Positions 1 to 8,640 of a DNA stretch of 64,000 nt are shown here, piece by piece. A program made the position numbers and the translations under genes. Position 1 is the stretch's first letter. Each line of letters starts with the position of its first letter. The notes under the pieces are model-generated. The model made no database searches. It had not been told where the DNA came from and saw only the letters and a list, made by a program, of their open reading frames with translations. This DNA is from Chloroflexota bacterium (lineage in GTDB: Bacteria; Chloroflexota; Anaerolineae; Anaerolineales; Villigracilaceae): NCBI GenBank assembly GCA_016234495.1, contig JACRBI010000024.1, positions 181,283-245,282 on the forward strand. The letters run 5' to 3'.

Positions 1-286
1 CATCATCAAGGTAATCAAGTTTGTGCGCGAGAGTCAAATGGCTAAAAGTTTCTTCCAGAGAACCTCGTGCGATATAACAAAAACGGACACTCTCTTGAAA
101 ATAAAATCTTCCATAGCCTTCTGCAATATTTGCAGGGATGCTTTGCACTGAACGCCGTAATTGATCACTCAGCGACCATTTCTCCTGAACAGGCAATTTA
201 GGCAGGATGGTTTTGCAAACTTCAACAGCAAACGCCAACGACTTTTGCCAAACCAACAAAGTTTCTAAACCTTTATCACCCGTCAT
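1..286 (-). CDS. four-helix bundle (S23-like) protein, 3' end outside window
   Basis: Not in the ORF track because it runs off the window edge. Reading the minus strand from ATG at 286 gives MTGDKGLETLLVWQKSLAF..., with the 'L.VWQKS..FAV' opening, 'RRSVQSIPANIAEGYGR' core and 'ARGSLEET' segment typical of the S23/four-helix bundle family (TIGR02436 type). Members are about 115-130 residues; about 95 are visible here. A TAGGAGA ribosome binding site lies 6 nt upstream of the ATG. It sits just downstream of pheS on the same strand, so it may be cotranscribed. The molecular role of the family is not established. The family call is confident; the function is unknown. Confidence 0.85.
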   Translation of the reverse strand, partial: MTGDKGLETLLVWQKSLAFAVEVCKTILPKLPVQEKWSLSDQLRRSVQSIPANIAEGYGRFYFQESVRFCYIARGSLEETFSHLTLAHKLDYLDD

Positions 287-318
287 AACGAATCTCCTAA
301 TTCCTAATCACCTAATTC

Positions 319-1377
319 CTAAAATTGCTCCAAAAACCTCACGTCATTTCCCCAGAAATACCGGATGTCATTGATCTTGTTCCGCAGCATCAACTGACGC
401 TCCGGCCCCATGCCGAAGGCGAAGCCGGTGTAACGCTTCGGGTCATATCCGCCATTCTGCAAAACATTTGGATGCACCATGCCGCAGCCGAGAATCTCCA
501 GCCAGCCTGAATTCTTGCAGACCTGGCATCCTTTGCCGCCACACACAAAACATTCCACATCCACTTCGGCGGAAGGCTCGGTGAATGGGAAGTACGAAGC
601 GCGGAATCTGACTCGCGCGTCCTGCCCGAACATACGCCGCGCAAAATCGGTCAGTGTGCCTTTCAAGTCGGCGAACGTGATTCCTTCACCGACCGCGAGT
701 CCTTCCACTTGATTGAATTGAATCTCCGAGCGTGCCGTGATCTGCTCGTAGCGATAACACATGCCCGGCAGAGCGATTCGAATTGGCGGCGGATTCTGCG
801 GGTTGGTCGCGGCAGCTTCGCGCATCGCGCGAATCTGCCCCGGCGAGGTATGCGTGCGCATCAAAATGGGGTTATCCTCACGCCCCTCCGCTTCGACATA
901 AAAAGAATCCTGCATCTCTCGCGCAGGATGATGCGGCGCAAAGTTGAGCATCTGGAAATTCATCTCGTCAGTCTCCACCTCACGCGAGGTATAAACCTGA
1001 AAACCCATCTCAGCCAAAATTGCCAGCACGCGCCGCAACTGCTGATTGGACGGATGCAGCCGCCCGACATGCACTTCACGCCCGGGCAGGGTCACATCCA
1101 ACTTTTCTTCTTCGAGCGATTTCGCCAGCGCGGCATTCTTCACCGCCTGAGACTTCTCCTCCAAAGCAGATTCCAACGCCGCCTTGACACGGTTCGCCTC
1201 CGCGCCGACAACTGGCCGCTCCTCCTTTGAGAGTTTCCCAAACCCGGCAAAGACCTGCATCAGCGGCGAACTGCGCCCAACGTTTGCCACGCGCCAGGCG
1301 TCCAGCGCAGATTGATCCGCAATAGCTGACAGACTCTCCAGTGCGGCTTTCTCGATCTCGTTCAATTTATCCAACAT
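319..1377 (-). CDS. pheS: phenylalanyl-tRNA synthetase alpha subunit
   Basis: Catalytic alpha chain of the (alpha-beta)2 class II synthetase that charges tRNA-Phe in the cytoplasm. The 352 residues have the usual coiled-coil N-terminus (about 1-90), then class II motifs: motif 2 around 'MCYRYEQITARSEIQFNQVEG', the Cys-rich 'CFVCGGKGCQVC' insertion seen in many PheS, and motif 3 'GFAFGMGPERQLML' before the terminal 'NDIRYFWGNDVRFL'. The track ORF begins at 1551, but its first 58 codons are T-box leader and terminator RNA read as protein. The ATG at 1377 is preceded by a full GGAGGT and starts the normal MLDKLNEIEKAAL. pheT is not in the window; downstream comes the S23-like gene. Expression is predicted to be controlled by the T-box upstream. 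Confidence 0.97.
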   Translation of the reverse strand: MLDKLNEIEKAALESLSAIADQSALDAWRVANVGRSSPLMQVFAGFGKLSKEERPVVGAEANRVKAALESALEEKSQAVKNAALAKSLEEEKLDVTLPGREVHVGRLHPSNQQLRRVLAILAEMGFQVYTSREVETDEMNFQMLNFAPHHPAREMQDSFYVEAEGREDNPILMRTHTSPGQIRAMREAAATNPQNPPPIRIALPGMCYRYEQITARSEIQFNQVEGLAVGEGITFADLKGTLTDFARRMFGQDARVRFRASYFPFTEPSAEVDVECFVCGGKGCQVCKNSGWLEILGCGMVHPNVLQNGGYDPKRYTGFAFGMGPERQLMLRNKINDIRYFWGNDVRFLEQF

Positions 1378-1447
1378 ATAACCTCCGAATTCTTGACCAT
1401 TGACGATGGACGATTGACCGTGGTCTACCGTCTGCGGTCTATTGTCT

Positions 1448-1738
1448 AAAAACAAAAACCTCCCGTCCACAATCATGGGACGAGAGGGGAAGTTCTCGCG
1501 GTACCACCCAAATTCATCACACAAGGCGATGCACTTTGCGCCGACAAACATCGGCTTCCCGGATAACGTTGAGAAAACGGCTCAGACTACAAAACGTGGC
1601 ACTTGACACGCTCTTCACCTTCACGGCTCAAGAGGGAACTTCAACTGATTTCGGTCGAGTGCAATTTCAACAAATACCTTGCACATCTCTGGCGGCTTCT
1701 GCCAGTTTACTTTCCTCTGTCACAGCCTTTAAATTTGA
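1448..1738 (-). promoter_or_regulatory. T-box riboswitch (phenylalanine) with intrinsic terminator, leader of pheS
   Basis: On the minus strand the conserved T-box AATTTGGGTGGTACCGCGAG (1495-1514) supplies the UGGU bulge that pairs with an uncharged tRNA NCCA end. It is followed by a 10-bp terminator hairpin (CCTCTCGTCC / GGACGGGAGG) and a U-tract at about 1448-1488. Upstream, 'GACAGAGGAAAGTAAA' resembles the stem I GA/K-turn region, and 'GAAGTTCCC' at about 1634-1642 would put a UUC (Phe) specifier at 1636-1638. The T-box and terminator are seen directly; the specifier assignment is inference. Low charged tRNA-Phe would allow readthrough into pheS. The spacer from 1378 to 1447 holds short direct repeats of the tgac/ggtc type common between genes here. 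Confidence 0.9.
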
Positions 1739-1781
1739 TTGTCGTAATTATCTGCGGAATCGGAGGGCTGTCAAGGCTTGC

Positions 1782-2282
1782 TCACGAAATCAGTACGAAT
1801 TTATCAGCCTTCGTTTTGCAGACCGGGCAATCGTCTGTCGGTTTGCCGAACTCGATGTAGCCGCAGATGGGGCAGAGGTAAAAATCAACCCCGGTCAGGT
1901 CTTTGCCCTGCTCAACAGCATCCAAAGCCAGTTGATACAACCGCGCGTGAACAGCCTCAGCTTCGAGTGCGTAGCCAAACATGCGCCTGGCTTTATGACC
2001 TTCAGTCTCTGCCTGGCTGAACATGGGCGGATACATTACTTCTGCCTCATAGGTCTCACCGGCGATGGCTGCCTTTAAGTTTTCAGCCGTGGAGCCGATG
2101 CCTTCCATTGACTTGAGATGCCCTTCGGCATGAATGCGTTCCGCCTCGGCAGCGGTGCGGAACAGCCGCGCAACATTGGCAAAGCCATCCTGCTCCGCTT
2201 TTTTGGCAAAGGCGCGGTATTTTTGGTTGGCTTGGCTTTCCCCTGCAAAAGCCTCTTTGAGATTGTCCTGTGTGCTGGTCAT
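1782..2282 (-). CDS. rubrerythrin
   Basis: Non-haem di-iron peroxidase of anaerobes that reduces hydrogen peroxide in the cytoplasm. The 166 residues have the two-part rubrerythrin plan: an N-terminal four-helix domain (about 1-130) with metal-ligand motifs 'AGESQANQKYR', 'AEAERIHAEGH', 'AGETYEAEVMYPPM' and 'EAEAVHARLY', then a short rubredoxin-like C-terminus with two CPxC knuckles (CPICGY...CPVCK). The start ATG at 2282 is preceded by GGGAGGTTTTTC. It lies directly upstream of the pheS T-box but should be a separate unit. It fits an oxygen-sensitive host that must handle transient peroxide. Confidence 0.95.
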   Translation of the reverse strand: MTSTQDNLKEAFAGESQANQKYRAFAKKAEQDGFANVARLFRTAAEAERIHAEGHLKSMEGIGSTAENLKAAIAGETYEAEVMYPPMFSQAETEGHKARRMFGYALEAEAVHARLYQLALDAVEQGKDLTGVDFYLCPICGYIEFGKPTDDCPVCKTKADKFVLIS

Positions 2283-2360
2283 GAAAAACCTCCCGGGTTC
2301 TAATTGTGGAATTTATCACATTCATTGTAAATTAAAACCCTCTTTTTTGCACGAGGTTGA

Positions 2361-2391
2361 AAATAAAAATAGACTGGCAAAATAACCAGTC
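2361..2391 (-). terminator. intrinsic terminator of the MFS gene
   Basis: Read on the minus strand, GACTGG-TTATTTTG-CCAGTC is followed by TATTTTTATTTT, ten bases beyond the MFS stop codon. Confidence 0.8.
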
Positions 2392-2400
2392 CATTACTGC

Positions 2401-3900
2401 TTATTCAATGACCAATCCGTCATCAGTTGGCTTTTCCCTCAACTCCTGATGCGGAATGAAGAAGACTGCCGCCAGCCCCAGCATGGCCGATATGAACGCG
2501 ATCACAAACACGAGGTGGATCGCATCCGCCATTGCAAGGCGCGCGCCGGCATCGACAACAAGCTCAACGCCGGGCAAAGGCTCCAGTAATTGAGTCACCA
2601 GCTGCGGGTCCAGGCCGGATGCGCTCAAGTTCGATGCGAGTCGAATGCTCAACGCCGCGCCCATCACACTCACGCCGAGAGTCCCGCCAATCGAACGGCT
2701 GAATTGAAGCGTCGAAGTGGCCGTGCCGAGATCGCGCCGCTCCACGTTTGTCTGCACCGCTACCAGGAACGACGGGATGGAAAGCCCCATGCCCGCGCCC
2801 ATCATGGTGACGAAAACCATCATGGTGATCTGGCTTGACCCCGCGCTGACCAGCGTCATTAAGAATGCGCCCGTTACGAAAACAGATGTGCCGATAAGCC
2901 CAAGCCTGCGGTGCCCGACGGTCATGATCAGCCTCATGCCAACGACGCTTGCGGTCACCCAGCCCAGCAGCATCGGTGTGATCGTGATGCCGGCCTGAGT
3001 GGCGCTGGTACCCAATACCGATTGGACAAATAACGGAATAAACGAAACGCTCCCGAACAACGCCCAACCCGTGAAGATGCCGTGGGTAACCGCCGTGGCA
3101 AATAATCGGTCACGGAAAAGTTGAATTGGCAGGATCGGGTCAGCGGCGCGGCTCTCGACCCAGATCAACGCGCTGAACAAAACGATGGCGGCCGCGATCA
3201 GCGACCAGCTATTGACGGAACCGAATTCCATAAGACCGAGCAATAACAAAACGATACTGGATGTGAGCAGGGCTGCGCCGAGATAATCCACCTTCGGTCT
3301 TTCGTGACTTCGAGCCTGCTCCTGCCATGCGAAAGCGACCAGCGCCGCTGAAAGCAGCCCCGGCAAAAGGTTGATGTAAAAGACCCAGTGCCACGAAAAT
3401 TTATCCACGATGAAGCCGCCGAGCAGCGGCCCGACGATGGACGAGAAGCCCCACACACCGGAAAAGAATCCCTGCATTTTGGCGCGCTCCTGCAAGCTGA
3501 ACATCTCGCCGATCAGGATGAATGCCAGCGGCTGGATTCCGCCCGCGCCGAGTCCCTGCAATGCGCGCGCGAAGATGAGCTGTGTCATGCTGGTGGACAA
3601 TCCGCTCATTACCGAGCCGGTCAAAAAAACCGCCATTGCGATCACATAGATTCGGCGGCGGCCATACATGTCGGAGAGTTTTCCGTAAAGCGGGACGGCG
3701 GTTGTGGAAGTCAGCATGTACGCCGAAAAGACCCACGAGTAATGTTCCAGCCCGCCCAATTGACCGACGATGGTTGGCATGGCGGTGGCAACGACAGTGG
3801 ATTCCATCGAAGCGAGGAACAGGCTGAGCATGATTCCAATTGTGACGAGAATGATTCGATTTCGCGGCATGGCTTCCTTTGAGGCGGGGCGTTCGGGCAA
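2401..3900 (-). CDS. MFS multidrug efflux transporter, DHA2 (EmrB/QacA) type
   Basis: Proton-coupled drug efflux pump of the 14-helix DHA2 family in the inner membrane. The 499 residues open with 'LSLFLASMESTVVATAMPTIV', the family's helix 1 with the motif D1 region, then 'YGKLSDMYGRRRIYV' (motif A, loop 2-3), 'RALQGLGAGGIQPLAF' (motif B) and 'GFSSIVGPLLGGFI' (motif C). Start choice is uncertain. The track start is a TTG at 3900 with GGAG five bases before it; an ATG at 3870 gives MPRNRIILVT but has its purine stretch too close. The gene is monocistronic, with a terminator on its 3' side. Substrate cannot be read from the sequence. Confidence 0.92.
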   Translation of the reverse strand: MPERPASKEAMPRNRIILVTIGIMLSLFLASMESTVVATAMPTIVGQLGGLEHYSWVFSAYMLTSTTAVPLYGKLSDMYGRRRIYVIAMAVFLTGSVMSGLSTSMTQLIFARALQGLGAGGIQPLAFILIGEMFSLQERAKMQGFFSGVWGFSSIVGPLLGGFIVDKFSWHWVFYINLLPGLLSAALVAFAWQEQARSHERPKVDYLGAALLTSSIVLLLLGLMEFGSVNSWSLIAAAIVLFSALIWVESRAADPILPIQLFRDRLFATAVTHGIFTGWALFGSVSFIPLFVQSVLGTSATQAGITITPMLLGWVTASVVGMRLIMTVGHRRLGLIGTSVFVTGAFLMTLVSAGSSQITMMVFVTMMGAGMGLSIPSFLVAVQTNVERRDLGTATSTLQFSRSIGGTLGVSVMGAALSIRLASNLSASGLDPQLVTQLLEPLPGVELVVDAGARLAMADAIHLVFVIAFISAMLGLAAVFFIPHQELREKPTDDGLVIE

Positions 3901-3935
3901 TCATACTCCAAAAAAAATAGAGGCTGCTGCTTGAC

Positions 3936-3970
3936 AACAAAAACCCTTCCGCCAAATAACGGAAGGGTTT
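3936..3970 (-). terminator. intrinsic terminator after the hydrolase lipoprotein gene
   Basis: An 11-bp perfect stem AAACCCTTCCG / CGGAAGGGTTT with loop TTATTTGG, followed on the minus strand by TTTTTGTTG. Confidence 0.85.
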
Positions 3971-4002
3971 GGCTGACCTTCAGATACTAACCCCTTTGAT
4001 TT

Positions 4003-5157
4003 TTATTCGCCTTTATACACACCCCAGGCCAATTCACTGTGCTGTGAGACAAAATCCTCCGAGAAATATTCGGCATAATCTGCCTGCCTCTGGAGGTAAT
4101 AACCAAAGAACGCTGCTGCGAAATGCTTCATGCGCGCAACTGGTTCGTCGCTTCCCACCATCATATGATCCTCGCCGATAAAGGAGATCATGATTTTATC
4201 GGGCGTGCCGATATGCTCGAAAATATACGAGGCTTCGCGGTCATAAAGGTTGATGTCATCTTTTGTTGCGCCGATGATCAGGGTCGGACGGTCCACGGCC
4301 GCAAGTCCGCGCTCGCCAAATAACCATGCGCCTTCCGGCGCCATCGGCATGACTGCCAGAATGCGCTCATCCGTCATTGGCTGCCATAATCCATCCTCGC
4401 TTGCAGTAATGGAAGCGCCTGCCAGTGCGGCAAATTCATCCCAGCCTGCACTCATGTCGCAGTTGTATTTAATCCACCATTCAGGCGGAGCGGGATTCAT
4501 CGCGGCGGCGTTGGCGCATTGTGCCAGGTAAAACTCCGGGTCAACGCGAGCGCCGCTCAGGGCAAGCGCATTGTAGCCATCGAATGAATATCCCATCGCG
4601 CCGGCATGGCTGGGGTCGACCATCCCTTCCAGTCCGCTCAACGGGCTGGCCGCCACTTGATCTAATGCAAATAGAATATTCAGGGGATGATTGATCAGCC
4701 ATTTTCCCCAACTGGGCGAAGAGTCCATTGCGTTGACGCCCACCACAACAAATCCGTACGAGGCAAGGTGCGGGCCAAAGATGCTGCCCACCTTTGACGA
4801 TGACAAGACCAGCGGATAAGGAGCGCCGCTCGTGTCTGGCAGGGCGTCAAAATTATAGTCGCTGGGTGGTGCGTCATCTGGCAGGATCGCCGGGTACCAC
4901 ACCGTAAGGCTTATCCCAAGGTCGCCGCGACTTGAATCCACGAACTCGTAATTTTGACGTGTGCCAAAATCATAAGGTCCTTTTTCTGAAAATGGAAATG
5001 AAACCGGCTCCTCAGTCATTGTGGGTTCCGCCGTTGGGTTCGGTATCGTTGGCAGGAGAGTTACCGGCGGCACGGGGGTCGGTCTTTCAGTTGGGGAACT
5101 GCATCCGAATGCCAGAATCAGGCAAAAGGCAAAAGTGACCGGGATCTTTATCTTCAT
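4003..5157 (-). CDS. secreted alpha/beta-hydrolase lipoprotein (PAF-acetylhydrolase/dienelactone-hydrolase-like)
   Basis: A lipid-anchored extracytoplasmic hydrolase of 384 residues. MKIKIPVTFAFCLILAFGC is a clear lipoprotein signal with lipobox LAFGC, followed by a Pro/Thr-rich linker. The alpha/beta-hydrolase core has the nucleophile elbow 'GYSFDGYN' (GxSxG) near residue 200, 'PTLIIGATKDD' carrying a probable acid and 'IGEDHMMVG' carrying the His. The layout resembles platelet-activating-factor acetylhydrolase and dienelactone-hydrolase relatives; the substrate is unknown. The track start (TTG, 5169) overlaps the Shine-Dalgarno: TTGGAGGTCAAAATG makes the ATG at 5157 the better start. It is monocistronic. 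Confidence 0.85.
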   Translation of the reverse strand: MKIKIPVTFAFCLILAFGCSSPTERPTPVPPVTLLPTIPNPTAEPTMTEEPVSFPFSEKGPYDFGTRQNYEFVDSSRGDLGISLTVWYPAILPDDAPPSDYNFDALPDTSGAPYPLVLSSSKVGSIFGPHLASYGFVVVGVNAMDSSPSWGKWLINHPLNILFALDQVAASPLSGLEGMVDPSHAGAMGYSFDGYNALALSGARVDPEFYLAQCANAAAMNPAPPEWWIKYNCDMSAGWDEFAALAGASITASEDGLWQPMTDERILAVMPMAPEGAWLFGERGLAAVDRPTLIIGATKDDINLYDREASYIFEHIGTPDKIMISFIGEDHMMVGSDEPVARMKHFAAAFFGYYLQRQADYAEYFSEDFVSQHSELAWGVYKGE

Positions 5158-5247
5158 TTTGACCTCCAAAATGGGAACAGTGGCAGCAGAAGTTTGTGAA
5201 TGTATTCACTAAAACCATAGTAGCACTTCCCCCTTGATTATTCAACA

Positions 5248-5281
5248 GCAAAACCTCCCGTCAATTCATGGCGGGAGGTTG
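5248..5281 (-). terminator. intrinsic terminator of lipA
   Basis: AACCTCCCGCC...GACGGGAGGTTTT on the minus strand, 27 bases past the lipA stop. Confidence 0.75.
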
Positions 5282-5307
5282 TACGATCACTGTTCACTGA
5301 CTGCTGT

Positions 5308-6246
5308 TTACTGCCCTTCCCCGTACAACTTGCGATGCACCACGCTCAACGCGCGCACCTGCTCTGCCGCATGATACGACGACCTCACCAGCGGATTCGA
5401 CTCAACCCACTGGAAGCCGATCTCCATGCCGAAGGCTTTAAGTTCGGCAAATTCTTCCATGGTGTAATAACGTTCCATTGCCAGATGCTTCTTGCTCGGC
5501 TGAAGATACTGCCCGATGGTCAGAATATCCACGCCCCAACTGCGCTGGTCGCGCATCACCTGCTTGACCTCGTCCATGGATTCGCCCAAGCCGAGCATGA
5601 TGCCAGATTTGGTCAGCACATCCGGGTCGAGTTTTTTCGCGTTCGATAATGTCGCCGCGGCCCAATCATAATTATCCTGCGGCTGGACGGTTTTGAACAA
5701 ACGCGGCACGGTCTCGACATTGTGATTCAAAATTTCGGGCCGCGCATCCATCACAATTTTCAACGCTTCCACCGAACCCTTGAAATCGGGGATCAATACT
5801 TCGATCGAACAGCCCGGCAATACTTCGCGGATTCGTCGAATGACCATCGCAAAGATCGGCGCGCCGCCGTCGCGGCGTTCGTCGCGGTTCACAGATGTGA
5901 TGACCGCGTGTTTCAATTCCATCGACTTCACAGCCTGCGCCACGCGCTCGGCTTCGCCCCAATCCATCAGCGCGGGCTTGCCGTGTTTAATATCGCAAAA
6001 GGCGCAGGTGCGCGTGCAAACGTCACCGAGCATTAAGAATGTGGCGGTTCCGCTGCCCCAGCATTCGCCGAGATTCGGGCACATGGCTTCTTCGCACACG
6101 GTATGCAATTCCTTCGAGCGCATCAACACTTGCAGGCGTTCGAAAGTTTCGCCCGACGGTGCGCGCACCTTGATCCATTCCGGGCGGCGCAGTGGGCGTG
6201 ACTCTGTTTGGGCGGAGACTCTGTCTCTGGTGGGGGTAACTGCCAT
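5308..6246 (-). CDS. lipA: lipoyl synthase (radical SAM)
   Basis: Inserts two sulfurs into octanoyl-carrier protein to make lipoyl cofactor for 2-oxoacid dehydrogenases and the glycine cleavage system. It shows the auxiliary cluster cysteines '[12 protein letters not shown]', the radical-SAM triad '[13 protein letters not shown]' and the terminal '[11 protein letters not shown]' with the serine that ligands the auxiliary cluster. At 312 residues it is of usual length. The track start (TTG, 6273) lies inside a perfect inverted repeat. The ATG at 6246 has AAGGA 8 nt upstream and is preferred. No lipB is adjacent. A terminator follows. Confidence 0.96.
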   Translation of the reverse strand: MAVTPTRDRVSAQTESRPLRRPEWIKVRAPSGETFERLQVLMRSKELHTVCEEAMCPNLGECWGSGTATFLMLGDVCTRTCAFCDIKHGKPALMDWGEAERVAQAVKSMELKHAVITSVNRDERRDGGAPIFAMVIRRIREVLPGCSIEVLIPDFKGSVEALKIVMDARPEILNHNVETVPRLFKTVQPQDNYDWAAATLSNAKKLDPDVLTKSGIMLGLGESMDEVKQVMRDQRSWGVDILTIGQYLQPSKKHLAMERYYTMEEFAELKAFGMEIGFQWVESNPLVRSSYHAAEQVRALSVVHRKLYGEGQ

Positions 6247-6267
6247 TTGTAAGTCCTTGCTCAATTG

Positions 6268-6306
6268 TGTCAAAAGTGTCGAGGTGTCTCTACGACACTT
6301 TTGACA
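6268..6306. repeat. 14-bp perfect inverted repeat between nfeD-like gene and lipA
   Basis: TGTCAAAAGTGTCG and CGACACTTTTGACA are separated by 11 bases. It lacks a good U-tract in either direction, overlaps the rejected TTG start of lipA, and lies in the 5' region of lipA, so it could be an operator, a weak terminator, or a dispersed repeat. Confidence 0.7.
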
Positions 6307-6324
6307 CCTGAAACTTTCGACACA

Positions 6325-7629
6325 TTATTTTTTCTTCACGATCAATCTCAATCCGCGTACTTCGACAACTTCGACAAGGTCGCCCTTACGGATCGATTCA
6401 GACCCGTCGGATTTTTCCGCGCTCCATAATTCGCTTCCCAATTGGACTTGTCCCGCATCGCCTACCGACGTTTTAGCTGTTCCTGTTTTCCCAAGCAGTG
6501 CCTCACTTCCGGTCTGAACCGGGCTATGCTGCGCGCGCAGCGCGATCAACAGAATCCCAAAGAACAGCAAGCCGAGGAAGATGCCCATGCCAATCACAAG
6601 CGGCACGGATACCTGCTGGAATTGCGGCGTGCCCGGCGAGTTGAACAATACCAGCGCGCCCACGATAAATGAAGCAACGCCCGCCGTGGTCAGCGCGCCG
6701 TGCGTGGGCGCTTTGATGTCGAGAATGAATAGCACGAAGGCGATGATCAGGAAGATGCCGCCGAACCAGTTGACGGTCAGCACGCCCATGCCGTAAACCG
6801 CCAGCGTCAGGCAGACCGCACCAATGAATCCTGCAAACCATCCGCCGGGGCTGGAGATTTCGATCAACACGCCCTGCACGCCGATGGCAAGCAAAAGGAA
6901 TGCGATGTTCGGGTCGGTCAGCATCAACAGAAGCCCCTCGATAAAACTGATGCCCAAATCTTCGGTGCGGACATCGGTTGTGTTGAGGGTGCGGCTGCCG
7001 CTGTCCATTTGAACAGTGAAACCATTCAGCGATTGAAGCAGGTCTTCGGTGTCATCGGAAATGAAGTCAATGAGTTTTGCTTCAAGCGCTTCCCTGGCAG
7101 TGACCGCTTTCGCGTCTTCGATCATGGCTTCGGCCAGTTCCACCGCTTGTGTGCCGCGTGTTTCTGTCAACGTGCGGACGCGGGCTTTCATGATCTCTTT
7201 AATTTTTGTTTCCAACGTGGGTTGAATATCCGAACCGGAGCTGTCAATTGGGCTAGCTGCTCCGATGGCGGTTTTGGGCGCCATTGCAGAAGCGTGCCCC
7301 GCCATCGTGATCAACGCGCCGGCGCTGCCGGCAATCGCATCGTTGGGCGCAACATAAACCACCACGGGCACGCTGCTCGCGCGAATTACAGTAATGATTT
7401 CCAGCATGGTTTCCACACTTCCGCCGGGTGTGTTCAACTGAATGACGAGCACTTCTGCGCCGCGCTGTTCGGCGGTCTTGATTCCGCGTTTGAAATATTC
7501 CAGCATCGGCGGCATGATCGGCCCCTCGGCGGTCATGATAACCGCCAGAGGTTCATTGCTCTGCGCGTGTACCGACGAAAAAAAAGCCAGCACGGTTAAG
7601 ACAAGCAGGAATATGCGGGTTTGTTTCAT
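6325..7629 (-). CDS. NfeD-family membrane serine protease (ClpP-like domain plus NfeD)
   Basis: A long NfeD protein of 434 residues. It has an N-terminal signal, a ClpP-like protease domain (about 25-220) with 'GGSVETMLEI', Ser in 'AIAGSAGALI' and Lys in 'AVTAREALEAKLID' (the Ser-Lys dyad region of 1510-N/PH1510 homologues), about four or five transmembrane helices (about 240-370), and an OB-fold NfeD domain at the end ('GKTGTAKTSVGDAGQVQL'). These proteases cleave stomatin-type proteins; no stomatin gene is adjacent, unlike the usual pairing. On the minus strand TATAAT sits 8 nt before the ATG, so the mRNA is probably leaderless or nearly so. Confidence 0.9.
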   Translation of the reverse strand: MKQTRIFLLVLTVLAFFSSVHAQSNEPLAVIMTAEGPIMPPMLEYFKRGIKTAEQRGAEVLVIQLNTPGGSVETMLEIITVIRASSVPVVVYVAPNDAIAGSAGALITMAGHASAMAPKTAIGAASPIDSSGSDIQPTLETKIKEIMKARVRTLTETRGTQAVELAEAMIEDAKAVTAREALEAKLIDFISDDTEDLLQSLNGFTVQMDSGSRTLNTTDVRTEDLGISFIEGLLLMLTDPNIAFLLLAIGVQGVLIEISSPGGWFAGFIGAVCLTLAVYGMGVLTVNWFGGIFLIIAFVLFILDIKAPTHGALTTAGVASFIVGALVLFNSPGTPQFQQVSVPLVIGMGIFLGLLFFGILLIALRAQHSPVQTGSEALLGKTGTAKTSVGDAGQVQLGSELWSAEKSDGSESIRKGDLVEVVEVRGLRLIVKKK

Positions 7630-7718
7630 AATGAAAGATTATACCCTTCACGGGCACTTTGTAACCCCAAAGCAAAAGTGTCCTTTTGGCGTCTCTTTAC
7701 ATTTTGTTGGCTCGTTGT

Positions 7719-7743
7719 GACAGTCACTTCCGAAGAGACTGTC
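7719..7743. repeat. small hairpin repeat, CAGTCTCTT...TGACTG family
   Basis: GACAGTC...GACTGTC with 11-base loop. A close relative with core CAGTCTCTT and TGACTG is at 58678-58702, and a more degenerate one at about 19714-19738. It lies between the TSUP gene stop and the nfeD-like promoter. Confidence 0.6.
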
Positions 7744-7767
7744 AAATGAATGCCTTTTTCAGAAGAA

Positions 7768-8523
7768 CTATTTTATTGCCAGCACAATGGTGCGGACGCT
7801 TAATATGATGATGAGTGTGCCCACGAAGATCATTAATGATTTCATGGGCAGCTTTTGCGCAAGTTTGGCAGCCATGGGCGCGGCTATGGCTCCACCGATG
7901 AGCAATCCTAAAATCACCTGCCAGTATTGGGTAAAACTTAGTGCGATCACAAATGTGATCGACTCTGCCAGCGTGACAAAAAACTCCGAAAAATTGACAG
8001 AGCCGATCGTCATGCGCGGATTCTTGCCGCGCGCCACCAAAGTGGATGTGACCACCGGCCCCCAGCCTCCGCCGCCGATCGCATCGCAGAATCCGCCAGC
8101 CAACCCCAGCCAACTGACGCGCGGACCGTGATATTCATCCATTTTCTTTTTCGGTTTTAATGTGAACGCCTTGTAGATGATCACCCCGCCCATCAGGAGG
8201 AGATAGGCCGAGATATACGGCTTGATGAAATTGCCGTCAATGGACGTCAGCAGGTACGCGCCGGTCACGCCTCCGATCACGCCGGGGATAAGCAGGCGGC
8301 GGACAAGTTTCCAATCCACGTTGCCGAGCTTCCAATGCGAGAAGCCTGATATGCCTGTGGTCGCCACTTCAGCCATGTGTACGCTGGCAGATGCCGCGGC
8401 AGGGGGGATGCCCAAACTAAGCAGAAAAGTATTTGAGCTTACACCATAGGCCATACCAAGCGCGCCATCGATCATTTGCGCCGCGAACCCCACCAACACA
8501 TACAAAAGAAAAGTCAGTTCCAT
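7768..8523 (-). CDS. TSUP-family (TauE/SafE) sulfite/organosulfonate-type permease
   Basis: Integral membrane protein of 251 residues with about eight transmembrane helices in two repeats. The repeats are marked by the TauE/SafE signature 'VGFAAQMIDGALGMAYGV' near the start and 'LAGGFCDAIGGGGWGPVVTS' in the second half. The family exports or imports sulfite, sulfonates, sulfoacetate and related anions; the substrate here is unknown. The ATG at 8523 has GGAG 6 nt upstream, while the track ATG at 8535 overlaps that site, so 8523 is preferred. It is followed upstream by an Rrf2-type Fe-S regulator on the same strand, which would fit sulfur or cysteine control (inference). Confidence 0.92.
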   Translation of the reverse strand: MELTFLLYVLVGFAAQMIDGALGMAYGVSSNTFLLSLGIPPAAASASVHMAEVATTGISGFSHWKLGNVDWKLVRRLLIPGVIGGVTGAYLLTSIDGNFIKPYISAYLLLMGGVIIYKAFTLKPKKKMDEYHGPRVSWLGLAGGFCDAIGGGGWGPVVTSTLVARGKNPRMTIGSVNFSEFFVTLAESITFVIALSFTQYWQVILGLLIGGAIAAPMAAKLAQKLPMKSLMIFVGTLIIILSVRTIVLAIK

Positions 8524-8640
8524 TTTTATCTCCATGATTGTGCAGTATGTATATCTGAATAATCAATATTCTATAAAACCTATTGTTTTAGTAGTCTTTT
8601 CAGGTACATAAAAATGCGTTCCCCCCGCACGCAGTTTGCC

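Noticed and set aside
319-1551. PheS starting at 1551
   Set aside because: The first 58 codons correspond to the T-box and terminator RNA; ATG 1377 has a perfect Shine-Dalgarno.
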